13,041 nucleotides of DNA from Acidobacteriaceae bacterium (lineage in GTDB: Bacteria; Acidobacteriota; Terriglobia; Terriglobales; Acidobacteriaceae), in the NCBI GenBank assembly GCA_027307295.1, contig DAHUXF010000040.1, positions 1-13,041 on the forward strand, read 5' to 3'. The notes under the pieces were generated by a model. It saw nothing but the letters and a program-made list of their open reading frames with translations. It was not told the DNA's origin and searched no databases. The number at the start of each line of letters is the position of its first letter. Position 1 is the first letter of the stretch. The translations under genes and the position numbers were made by a program. This document shows positions 6,986 through 13,041 of this stretch, piece after piece.

Positions 6986-8953
6986 ATGAAAAAGATATCT
7001 ATATTGGCCATTCTGCTGCTGGCTTCCGTTGCTCTTACGGCGGAGCAGCCGTGGCAGCCGGTTGGTCCTGACGGCGGCTCGGTCCGCAGCTTGGCCTACG
7101 ATCCCAGAAATCCTGAACGTATTTTCCTGGGCACCAGCGCGGGCAATCTTTATCTCTCCCTTGACAGCGGAACAAGCTGGTCGCGACTGGCGCGCCTGGG
7201 CAGTGCGGCGGAGATGGTGCTTGACCATATCGTGATTGATCCCATTGATCCCAGGAACATATTTGTTGCTGCCTGGAATGCCCAGCTGCCGAATAGCGAT
7301 GGCGATCTCTTCCGCAGCAGAGATGCGGGTAAGACATGGGAAATTGTCCCTGACCTGCACGGCAAATCGCTCCGCGCGCTCAGCCTGGCTCCTTCCAACC
7401 CAAGGGTGCTGGTGGTGGGCGCTCTGGATGGAATTTATGGCAGCCGCGATGGCGGACGTTCCTGGAAACGCATCTCTCCGGAAAACCACGCGGAGATCAA
7501 GAACATTGAATCCCTCGCCATTGATCCTGTGAACCCTGACGTAATCTACGCAGGCACATGGCATCTGCCCTGGAAGACCGAGGATGGCGGGCTGAGCTGG
7601 CACAACATCAAGACCGGCGTGATTGATGATTCCGATGTTTTCTCTATCATCATCGATTCCATCCAGCCTGCGCACGTTTTCATGAGCGCGTGTTCGGGCA
7701 TTTACCGCAGTGAATCCGCCGGCGCGCTGTTCCGTAAAATTCAGGGCATTCCATACTCTGCGCGGCGCACGCGCATGTTGCGGATGGACCCCTCAAATCA
7801 CAACATTGTTTATGCCGGAACAACGGAAGGCCTGTGGAAGACGGTGGATTCCGGAGCTACCTGGAAACGCATGACCGGAGCCAACATTGTGGTGAATGAC
7901 GTTCTGGTAGACCCAGGGCGTCCCTCGCATGTTCTGCTGGCCACGGACCGTGGCGGCGTGCTGGCCAGTGATGACGGTGGTGTGGCCTTCACAGCTTCCA
8001 ATCGCGGGTTCACGCATCGCCAGGCCGCCGCTCTTCTGGTTGACCGCAATGACAGTGCCACTCTCTATGCCGGCGTGCTCAATGACCGGGAATATGGCGG
8101 CGTATTTATCTCCCGCGATTCCGGACACACATGGAAGCAGATGAGCGAAGGCCTGGATGGGCACGACATTTTCGTTCTTCGCCAGGCGAGTGACGATTCA
8201 TTGATCGCAGGGACAGACCACGGCATCTTTCAACTCAAGCCCAATGCTGCCCAATGGACCGCCGGCAATCCTCTTCTTGTCCACAGGCCGGCAGCCGCGT
8301 CCGTGAAGAAGGTATCAGCGCCATTGGCCCGGCCTGCCGACCTGAATCCACGAGTGAGCATGCTGGAACTGACGCCTCGCCGCTGGATTGCCGCAACTTC
8401 CGCTGGTTTGTTTGTCAGCGCGGATTCCGGTGACACATGGCGCAGGGAATATCTGCCCGGCGTGATCAATCCCATCAGTCTTAACGTTGCGGGAAATACG
8501 GCGGTGGCTGCCAGCCGCAATGCCATCGCAGTTTCATTCAATGGCGGCGAGAGCTGGCTGCCCTCCAAACCTATCCATTCGAATTTGTTCATCAATGAAG
8601 TGGCAGTGAACAGCGCCGGGGAAATCTGGGTGGCGGCATTCTCCGGGCTCTTTCGCAGCACAGACGAGGGCAATTCCTGGAGGCGGATTACATCGCTGCC
8701 GTTTGAGAATGTTCTCTCCGTTCAGTTTGACGAGGACCATCACCGCATCCTGGTGACAAGCCCGGCTTCGAACAACGTCTTTGAATCTTCTGATAACGCC
8801 CAGACATGGAATGCTATATCCGCAGGCTGGCAACTGCGCAATATACATGTGGCCCGGGGACGCATCCTGGCCACCACAGACTTTGATGGAGTTGTGGTCC
8901 AGCCGGAAGTAACTGCGGGCATTGAAACAGGCCCCCAAACCGGTTCACGATAA
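6986..8953 (+). CDS. Secreted Asp-box (BNR) beta-propeller protein, sortilin/Ycf48-like fold
   Basis: 655 aa from ATG 6986, chosen because MKKISILAILLLASVALTA (1-19) is a clear signal peptide; there is no good ribosome site, and the frame is open upstream to a TTG at 6893. About eleven Asp-box motifs (S-x-D-x-G-x-[ST]-W) recur, for example LDSGTSW (59-65), SRDAGKTW (111-118), SRDGGRSW (153-160), TEDGGLSW (198-205), TVDSGATW (286-293), SRDSGHTW (376-383), SADSGDTW (478-485), STDEGNSW (558-565), with degenerate ones at 328-335 and 601-608. Many are preceded by hDPxNPxxIYAGT strands. A Pro/Ala linker (~425-455) divides it into a larger and a smaller propeller. The sialidase arginine triad and FRIP motif are not seen, so it is a binding or scaffold propeller rather than a sialidase. 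Substrate unknown. Confidence 0.88.
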   Translation: MKKISILAILLLASVALTAEQPWQPVGPDGGSVRSLAYDPRNPERIFLGTSAGNLYLSLDSGTSWSRLARLGSAAEMVLDHIVIDPIDPRNIFVAAWNAQLPNSDGDLFRSRDAGKTWEIVPDLHGKSLRALSLAPSNPRVLVVGALDGIYGSRDGGRSWKRISPENHAEIKNIESLAIDPVNPDVIYAGTWHLPWKTEDGGLSWHNIKTGVIDDSDVFSIIIDSIQPAHVFMSACSGIYRSESAGALFRKIQGIPYSARRTRMLRMDPSNHNIVYAGTTEGLWKTVDSGATWKRMTGANIVVNDVLVDPGRPSHVLLATDRGGVLASDDGGVAFTASNRGFTHRQAAALLVDRNDSATLYAGVLNDREYGGVFISRDSGHTWKQMSEGLDGHDIFVLRQASDDSLIAGTDHGIFQLKPNAAQWTAGNPLLVHRPAAASVKKVSAPLARPADLNPRVSMLELTPRRWIAATSAGLFVSADSGDTWRREYLPGVINPISLNVAGNTAVAASRNAIAVSFNGGESWLPSKPIHSNLFINEVAVNSAGEIWVAAFSGLFRSTDEGNSWRRITSLPFENVLSVQFDEDHHRILVTSPASNNVFESSDNAQTWNAISAGWQLRNIHVARGRILATTDFDGVVVQPEVTAGIETGPQTGSR

Positions 8954-9030
8954 CAGCTTTTTAAGTGCATTCTTACCATCCGTAGTTTCTTTCTGTGATT
9001 GTCTTGGTTGCCCATGCCTGCCTTGCAAAC

Positions 9031-9052
9031 AGGTAAAAACTACACTTTACCT
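9031..9052. promoter_or_regulatory. Candidate activator (enhancer) site: dyad AGGTAAA-N8-TTTACCT
   Basis: Perfect 7-bp inverted repeat with an 8-bp spacer, centred at ~9041.5, about 81 bp upstream of the start predicted from the sigma-54 promoter. That is within the usual range for NtrC-type activator sites. A third half-site (GGTAA) lies at 9066-9070. The binding protein is inferred to be the regulator at 2988-4385. Confidence 0.45.
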
Positions 9053-9095
9053 TCGCCGTCCTCCTTGGTAACCCTAAGAAAAATAATGTTTTCCA

Positions 9096-9113
9096 TTGGC
9101 ATCTTTCTTGCAT
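9096..9113 (+). promoter_or_regulatory. Sigma-54 (-24/-12) promoter for the 9153 lipoprotein gene
   Basis: TTGGCATCTTTCTTGCAT compared with the family consensus YTGGCACG-N4-TTGCW: TTGGCA and TTGCA match fully, and the invariant GG (9098-9099) and GC (9110-9111) are exactly 10 nt apart. Only the two bases after TGGCA differ. Predicted transcription start is ~9123, 30 nt before the ATG. A sigma-54-dependent regulator is encoded in this same window. Confidence 0.75.
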
Positions 9114-9152
9114 TAAAGCTCATTAGCACTTTCTACATTTGCTGGAGTTCCC

Positions 9153-9800
9153 ATGGATGGCCGGAATCTTAAGAACGTCTTGTTGCTGCCCCTGCCGCTG
9201 ATTGTGATATTCGCGGCGGGATGCAGTGTCGGCGCCCGGCCTCCCGGCATGGATGCGGACGCGCAGCAGCAATTGCCGTTTGTGGAAAGCAAGCCGTTAG
9301 TGGTCCCGGCAAACACTCCGGTTTATGTACGGTTGCAGCAATCCATCTCCAGTTCCACGGCGCAGTCCGGCCAGAACTTTGCCGCGGTGCTGGACGAGCC
9401 TTTGATGGTTGATGGCCAGATACTTGCCCCTCAAGGGACGGCTGTAGTCGGCACCGTTGTCGGCGTGCGCGAATCAGGACATTTGAATCATGCCGGCTAT
9501 CTGCGCATTACGCTTTCCACGATGATGTTGAATGGAAAATCTATACCGCTACAGACCAACAGCGTCTTTGTCAGCGGCGGCAGTTACAAAAAGCGTAATC
9601 TCGCTTTCATCGGCGGAGGCGCAGGCGGAGGAGCGCTGCTGGGCGCGCTCATCGGCGGTGGCAAGGGTGCTGCCGTTGGGTCGGTTGCCGGAGCAACAGG
9701 CGGTACTGCGGCTGCCTACGCCACCGGCAAGAAAGAAGTAGGGTTTGTGCCTGAACGCCGGCTTGGCTTCCGGCTGACTCAGCCTCTCAACATCAGCTGA
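9153..9800 (+). CDS. Lipoprotein with divergent VirB10-like barrel domain and glycine zipper (paralogue 3)
   Basis: 215 aa; ATG 9153 follows GGAG (9144-9147) by 5 nt. Lipoprotein signal 1-24 with lipobox FAAGC (Cys24). Core ~48-135: VVPANTPVYVRLQQSISS, SGQNFAAVLDEPLMVDGQIL, APQGTAVVGTVVGV, then a strand pair ending IPLQTNS. The order and spacing (entry strand, G-Q-x-F-x-A, hLxPxGTxVxG) match the other two paralogues and VirB10/TrbI, but identity is low. Residues ~152-190 form a glycine zipper (IGGGAGGGALLGALIGGG..., GxxxG repeats), a helix type that inserts into or packs against membrane; a final strand RRLGFRLTQPL closes the chain. The gene has its own sigma-54 promoter and candidate activator dyad. 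Likely an outer-membrane-attached envelope protein; function unknown. Confidence 0.83.
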   Translation: MDGRNLKNVLLLPLPLIVIFAAGCSVGARPPGMDADAQQQLPFVESKPLVVPANTPVYVRLQQSISSSTAQSGQNFAAVLDEPLMVDGQILAPQGTAVVGTVVGVRESGHLNHAGYLRITLSTMMLNGKSIPLQTNSVFVSGGSYKKRNLAFIGGGAGGGALLGALIGGGKGAAVGSVAGATGGTAAAYATGKKEVGFVPERRLGFRLTQPLNIS

Positions 9801-9845
9801 CCGGCTGCCAGGCGTTCGATTCGCTTCAGAACTCTTGCCAGGTTT

Positions 9846-9859
9846 GGCTGATCACAGCC
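9846..9859. terminator. Small hairpin between convergent genes (weak bidirectional terminator candidate)
   Basis: GGCTG-ATCA-CAGCC gives a 5-bp GC-rich stem with a tetraloop and overlaps the stop of the peptidase gene. No T-run follows on either side. A longer-range pair CCGGCTG (9801-9807) / CAGCCGG (9855-9861) frames the 51-nt convergent gap. Confidence 0.25.
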
Positions 9860-12176
9860 GGACGCCGAGCTGCCAAAACAAAAAGCTCCAGACATCCACG
9901 GCATCGTCCACCAGTTTCGTAATCGGTTTGCCCACGCCATGCCCGGCCTTTGCGTCCACGCGCAACAGGATTGGCCGCTCCGGCCCATTCGCTGCTTCAG
10001 CCTGTAAGCGCGCCGCCATTTTCACCGCATGCATTGGGTCTACCCGCGTATCACTTTCCGCCGTCATGAAGAGAATGGCGGGATACACCGTCCCCGCTTT
10101 GATGTGATGGTAGGGCGAGTAAGCATGGAGATAGGCGAATTGCTTTGGATCGTCCGACGTGCCGTACTCGAGAATCCATAGTTTTGCGATCTGGAATTGC
10201 TGGTAGCGCAGCATGTCCAGTAGGGGGACCTGGCATACAACGGCCTGAAAGAGATCGGGCCTTTGCGTGAGCGCTGCGCCCATCAGCAGACCGCCATTGC
10301 TGCCGCCCTGAATTGCCAGGTGGTTTTTGTCTGTGTACTTTTCGGCAACCAGGTGCTCGGCGGCGGCAATGAAATCATCAAAGACATTTTGTTTCTGCTC
10401 CAGCATGCCGCTGCGATGCCATTCCTCGCCAAATTCATTGCCGCCGCGCAACTGCACGTCTGCATAAACGCCGCCCTGCTCCAACAGCAGCAGCATCACG
10501 TTGCGGTTAAAGAAAGGTGTGCGTCCCACATTGAATCCCCCATAACCGGAGAGCAACGCCGGGTTGCGGCCATTTCTGGCCATATCTTTTCTGCTCACCA
10601 CAAACATCGGCAGCCGCGTGCCGTCTTTGGAGTTGAACCAGAGCTGCTCCACCTGGTAGCGCTGGGGATCAATGCCCGATTCGACCCGCGCCCATTCTTT
10701 CCATGTGCCATCTGCATTTACCTGGTACACGGTGGGAGGAATTGCATAAGAAATAAAGCCGAAGAATCCTGTTGGGCTGTTCCAGCTTCCACCCAGATCA
10801 AAGATGCTGCCCAGCGCCGGCATCGGAACATCTGCCGCCAGCTTGCCTTCAAGCGTGAAGGTCCTGAGCTGTGACATGGCATTCCTGATGGTGTGGACAA
10901 AAAGCTTCCCGCTGATGATGGTGGCATGGCCTTCAATCACAGCGTCTGATTCGGCAATGATTTCCTTCCAGTGCGAACGTTGCGGCTGAGCGCAGTGCAC
11001 CTTGAACACACGGAAGCGTGGCGCGCCTTCATTGGTGGTGATATAAAGCTGGTCCTCCAGAATTTCGCCATGGTAGAGAAAATTTTCTCCGTTGCTCACG
11101 CGAACAAAACCACTGTTATTTCCGCAATGGCCGCTTTTTTCCGAAACGCCTTTGAGACGCAGGTCGTTGAGATGAAGGTCGTTGAGATGAAGGTCTTTGA
11201 GATAAAGATCGGACTTCGTCCAGCCCTGGCTCACTTCCACCAGCAACCACCGGCCATCCGGAGACAGAACAATATTCGGCCAGTGCTGCGGGTCAAGCGA
11301 TTCGCCTTCAGCAGGGAAGATAAGCGGGTCCTGACGGCCGTCTGCGTTGACGGCGCTCAAGCGGTGAAAGAAAACCTTGCGGTTGTACATCTCTTCGCCC
11401 GCCGGCACGTCTCCCGGTTGCGGATAGCGGGTATAGTAAAAACCTGAACTGTCCGGCAACCAGGCCACGCTGGCGGCGCGCGTGCGTTCAATTTTTTCCG
11501 CCAGAAGCCGCCCGCTTTCAACCTCAATTACCTGCAACGTGCTCAACTCTGATCCATTGGCCGATGTCCCAAACGCAACGTACCTGCCGTCATCTGACGG
11601 ATACCACCAGTCCAGCGCAATGGTCCCATCGGGCGAGAGCGCGTTAACGTCAATCAAGGCCCGGTCACTTGAATGGGAGGGTATGACGGCTGTATGCGGC
11701 ATGATGGCTGAAACTGCCTGCCCTGACGCGGCGGGCTGCCCCGGCGGGCCATCTGAGCGCGCAGAAGAAGAAGAGGGCGGCATGCCATTGGCATTTGTGT
11801 CCTTGTAAGCGTCTTCCCGTGTGTCCGCGTTCTGGTTTGTGTTCGCGCCCGCGTTTGTATTTACGCCTTCGCGCACGTAAATGACAGCCTGGTTTTGCCG
11901 TCCATCCCGCCGCTCATAGAAATACCGCTTGCCGCCCACGCGTGGCGCTCCCACGCGGCCAATGGTAAGGAGCTTATCAATGCGCTCCCGCAACTTTTCG
12001 CGGCCATCCACACGCTCCAGTACGGAGCGCGTGTATGCGTTTTCTTCCCGGACAAAGCGCTGCGTCTCCGGCGAGCTGGAATCTTCCAGCCAACGATATG
12101 GATCGCTGACCTTGACACCATGGTAATCGTCCAGCACCATGGCAATCTTGGCCTGCGGCGGTTTCAACTCTGGCAT
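9852..12176 (-). CDS. Prolyl oligopeptidase, family S9A, with low-complexity expansions
   Basis: 774 aa, longer than the ~690-720 usual for the family. The N-terminus has the family signature DDYHGVKVSDPYRWLED (16-32), followed by the seven-bladed propeller (~75-500) and the alpha/beta-hydrolase domain (~505-774). Catalytic triad: Ser626 in GGSNGG, Asp709 (ESDTRVDP, with the substrate-binding Arg two residues on) and His746 (AGHG). All are present, so it should cleave after proline in short peptides. No signal peptide is seen, so it is probably cytoplasmic. Two oddities: residues ~105-171 are a hydrophilic Asn/Thr/Ser/Pro-rich insert where relatives go straight from VREG-like to LIDVNALSPDGT, and residues ~323-342 carry a repeated pentapeptide DLHLN. 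ATG 12174-12176 follows GGAGAG by 7 nt. It converges with the 9153 gene; no functional link to it is evident. Confidence 0.95.
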   Translation of the reverse strand: MPELKPPQAKIAMVLDDYHGVKVSDPYRWLEDSSSPETQRFVREENAYTRSVLERVDGREKLRERIDKLLTIGRVGAPRVGGKRYFYERRDGRQNQAVIYVREGVNTNAGANTNQNADTREDAYKDTNANGMPPSSSSARSDGPPGQPAASGQAVSAIMPHTAVIPSHSSDRALIDVNALSPDGTIALDWWYPSDDGRYVAFGTSANGSELSTLQVIEVESGRLLAEKIERTRAASVAWLPDSSGFYYTRYPQPGDVPAGEEMYNRKVFFHRLSAVNADGRQDPLIFPAEGESLDPQHWPNIVLSPDGRWLLVEVSQGWTKSDLYLKDLHLNDLHLNDLRLKGVSEKSGHCGNNSGFVRVSNGENFLYHGEILEDQLYITTNEGAPRFRVFKVHCAQPQRSHWKEIIAESDAVIEGHATIISGKLFVHTIRNAMSQLRTFTLEGKLAADVPMPALGSIFDLGGSWNSPTGFFGFISYAIPPTVYQVNADGTWKEWARVESGIDPQRYQVEQLWFNSKDGTRLPMFVVSRKDMARNGRNPALLSGYGGFNVGRTPFFNRNVMLLLLEQGGVYADVQLRGGNEFGEEWHRSGMLEQKQNVFDDFIAAAEHLVAEKYTDKNHLAIQGGSNGGLLMGAALTQRPDLFQAVVCQVPLLDMLRYQQFQIAKLWILEYGTSDDPKQFAYLHAYSPYHHIKAGTVYPAILFMTAESDTRVDPMHAVKMAARLQAEAANGPERPILLRVDAKAGHGVGKPITKLVDDAVDVWSFLFWQLGVRL
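11151..11210 (-). repeat. Four tandem 15-bp units inside the peptidase gene (DLHLN pentapeptide)
   Basis: Units at 11151-11165, 11166-11180, 11181-11195 and 11196-11210. The two central units are identical (GTTGAGATGAAGGTC on the plus strand) and the outer two differ at a few bases. The period is a multiple of three, so the frame holds. They encode DLYLK, DLHLN, DLHLN, DLRLK in the propeller, adding an estimated 10-15 residues at what is normally a single strand-turn. Confidence 0.9.
11664..11864 (-). repeat. Low-complexity insertion coding for an Asn/Thr/Ser/Pro-rich loop
   Basis: About 67 codons of the peptidase. The first third is an imperfect repeat of AAC/ACA/GCG-type codons (NTNAGANTNQNADT), followed by a Ser run (SSSS) and a PPGQPAA stretch. 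Boundaries are set by the family core resuming at LIDVNALSPDGT and are approximate. Confidence 0.6.
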
Positions 12177-12332
12177 ATCTAAACTCTCCGCGTTACTTCA
12201 GGGTTTCCAAATATTCATCACAGCGGGTCCACAAATAGCAAAGTACCAAATATTCTCCCACGCCCTGCGGTAGTGCTCCCGAAAGGCATATCCGGCATCG
12301 GTATGCCGTATTAATGGGTTGCCGCAGAGATG

Positions 12333-12374
12333 GCATTTGCGTCGATTTGCGAAATTGCTAAAAGCGGCAAATGC
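12333..12374. repeat. Inverted repeat GCATTTGC / GCAAATGC
   Basis: Perfect 8-bp arms at 12333-12340 and 12367-12374 with a 26-nt gap, in the 262-nt region between the peptidase start and the tRNA. A second, 6-bp pair (GGCATA/TATGCC) lies near 12287-12306. No function can be assigned. Confidence 0.4.
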
Positions 12375-12400
12375 GTGGTATTTTGATAAGGACAAAAGTC

Positions 12401-12431
12401 AATCGCCGCCATCATTCTGAGGCGGCTGATT
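12401..12431 (-). terminator. Hairpin upstream of tRNA-Asn; possible terminator for leftward transcription
   Basis: AATCGCCGCC pairs with GGCGGC-T-GATT (10 bp, one bulged base, 10-nt loop). On the minus strand it is followed by GACTTTTG, a short T-run, so it could end leftward transcripts coming from the SDR gene. On the plus strand it ends 8 nt before the tRNA and could instead be part of its leader. Confidence 0.35.
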
Positions 12432-12438
12432 TGCCCAC

Positions 12439-12513
<75 letters not shown>

Positions 12514-12611
12514 TTCTTTTCAGTCACTTACAAAGCCAGCCACACCCAACTTGGAACCGTTGTGCGTTGGATCGTTGCAGGTTTTGGCTCCCACCTCGTT
12601 CTTGTCATATA

Positions 12612-13041
12612 TCAGGCTACGCGCTGCGATTCTAGCCATGACTTCTTCAAAGGTTTGGCCAACCTTGGAGTCGCCAGCGCACCTAGCGTAATCAATCCTG
12701 CCGCGAACGCCAGCCACTTGGCATGGGTCGTGATCCACAGTTCAACGCTGGATGAGTGGGCAAGATCGTCAAATGTTCCATGGGCTCCGTGATCGCCAGG
12801 GAGCGGTTCCCACAGATTGTTCGGACGGTTGGGATCTTGAAGGCCGTCGTGTTGCTGTGCGTCGTAGCCTGTGCGTGCCAGGTATCTATCCCCCAGTGAC
12901 GGTAAAAGCTTGTTGCCGACGATGGCTTTCACCGTGGTCCACGCAACGTAATACTCGCGGCGCTGGGGATGATGCGCGGCATAATAGATGGCGCGAGCCG
13001 CAACCTCCGGCTGAAAGATCGGAGGGACAGGCTGTGCTTTG
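12612..13041 (-). CDS. SDR-family NAD(P)-dependent oxidoreductase, C-terminal part (5' end outside window)
   Basis: The frame is open from the right edge, so 142 C-terminal residues are visible. They begin PPIFQPEVAARAIYYAAHHP, then RREYYVAWTTVKAIVGNK, the post-catalytic segment of classical SDR proteins (the PEVAA helix that shapes the substrate pocket). Next comes LPSLGDRYLARTGYDAQQ and a Pro/Gly-rich stretch (NNLWEPLPGDHGAHG), typical of a long-tailed bacterial SDR subgroup. A hydrophobic helix (WLAFAAGLITLGALATP) near the end suggests membrane attachment. The GxxxGxG cofactor motif and YxxxK would lie beyond the window. An internal GTG at 12930-12932 is not the true start. Substrate unknown. 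Confidence 0.82.
   Translation of the reverse strand, partial: KAQPVPPIFQPEVAARAIYYAAHHPQRREYYVAWTTVKAIVGNKLLPSLGDRYLARTGYDAQQHDGLQDPNRPNNLWEPLPGDHGAHGTFDDLAHSSSVELWITTHAKWLAFAAGLITLGALATPRLAKPLKKSWLESQRVA

Noticed and set aside
6785..7675. 296-codon minus-strand frame over the propeller start
   Set aside because: Antisense of a gene with a signal peptide and Asp-box motifs; its own translation has no recognisable domain.
12273..12286. GG-N10-GC on the minus strand before the peptidase
   Set aside because: Only the four invariant bases match; the rest (GGGAGC...CCGC) does not fit, and such pairs are expected by chance.
12520..12738. Minus-strand 72-codon frame beside the tRNA, checked as an integrase remnant
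   Set aside because: It overlaps the SDR coding frame in another phase, shows no integrase motif, and no tRNA 3'-end repeat (att site) occurs elsewhere in the window.

Overview
The window reads as ordinary chromosome of a GC-rich, Gram-negative (diderm) bacterium. Evidence for this is the lipoprotein signal peptides, exported envelope-type proteins and a sigma-54 regulator with a matching promoter. The C-terminal style of the edge SDR gene, the helical-tail lipoprotein beside a histidine kinase, and the small exported proteins with VirB10-like barrel domains all suggest Acidobacteriota (Terriglobia-like). That placement is inferred from family impression; no search was run. No phage, transposase, CRISPR array or rRNA was seen.

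Layout, left to right. Positions 1-368 (+) hold the C-terminal end of a SAM-dependent methyltransferase. Positions 375-4385 (-) hold a three-gene signalling block read right to left: an NtrC-type sigma-54-dependent response regulator (TTG start), then 100 nt downstream a membrane PAS histidine kinase, then a proline-rich lipoprotein whose start overlaps the kinase stop by 4 nt. Positions 4650-9800 (+) hold four exported or lipid-anchored proteins. Three of them (4650-5684, 5906-6829, 9153-9800) share one architecture: a signal peptide or lipobox, a beta-rich domain resembling the periplasmic barrel domain of VirB10/TrbI, a Gly/Ala/Ser-rich insert, and a short terminal strand. The fourth (6986-8953) is a secreted Asp-box (BNR) beta-propeller. 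Positions 9852-12176 (-) encode a complete prolyl oligopeptidase with two unusual low-complexity expansions. Then come a tRNA-Asn(GUU) at 12439-12513 (+) and the C-terminal part of an SDR oxidoreductase (-) running off the right edge.

How the parts may work together. The 9153 lipoprotein gene is preceded by a well-formed sigma-54 promoter (GG-N10-GC, 9096-9113). A perfect 7-bp dyad (AGGTAAA-N8-TTTACCT) is centred about 81 bp upstream of the predicted start site, where an NtrC-type activator would bind. A weaker GG-N10-GC element lies before the propeller gene. With the NtrC-type regulator and kinase encoded divergently next door, a reasonable hypothesis is a locally controlled sigma-54 envelope regulon built around stand-alone VirB10-like barrel proteins without any secretion-system genes. 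This is inference from layout and motifs.

No gene-free stretch exceeds 300 bases. The longest are 4386-4649 (AT-rich divergent control region with a small palindrome), 12177-12438 (inverted repeats and one doubtful small ORF), 5685-5905 (terminator hairpin, then the leader of the second barrel gene) and 8954-9152 (sigma-54 control region).
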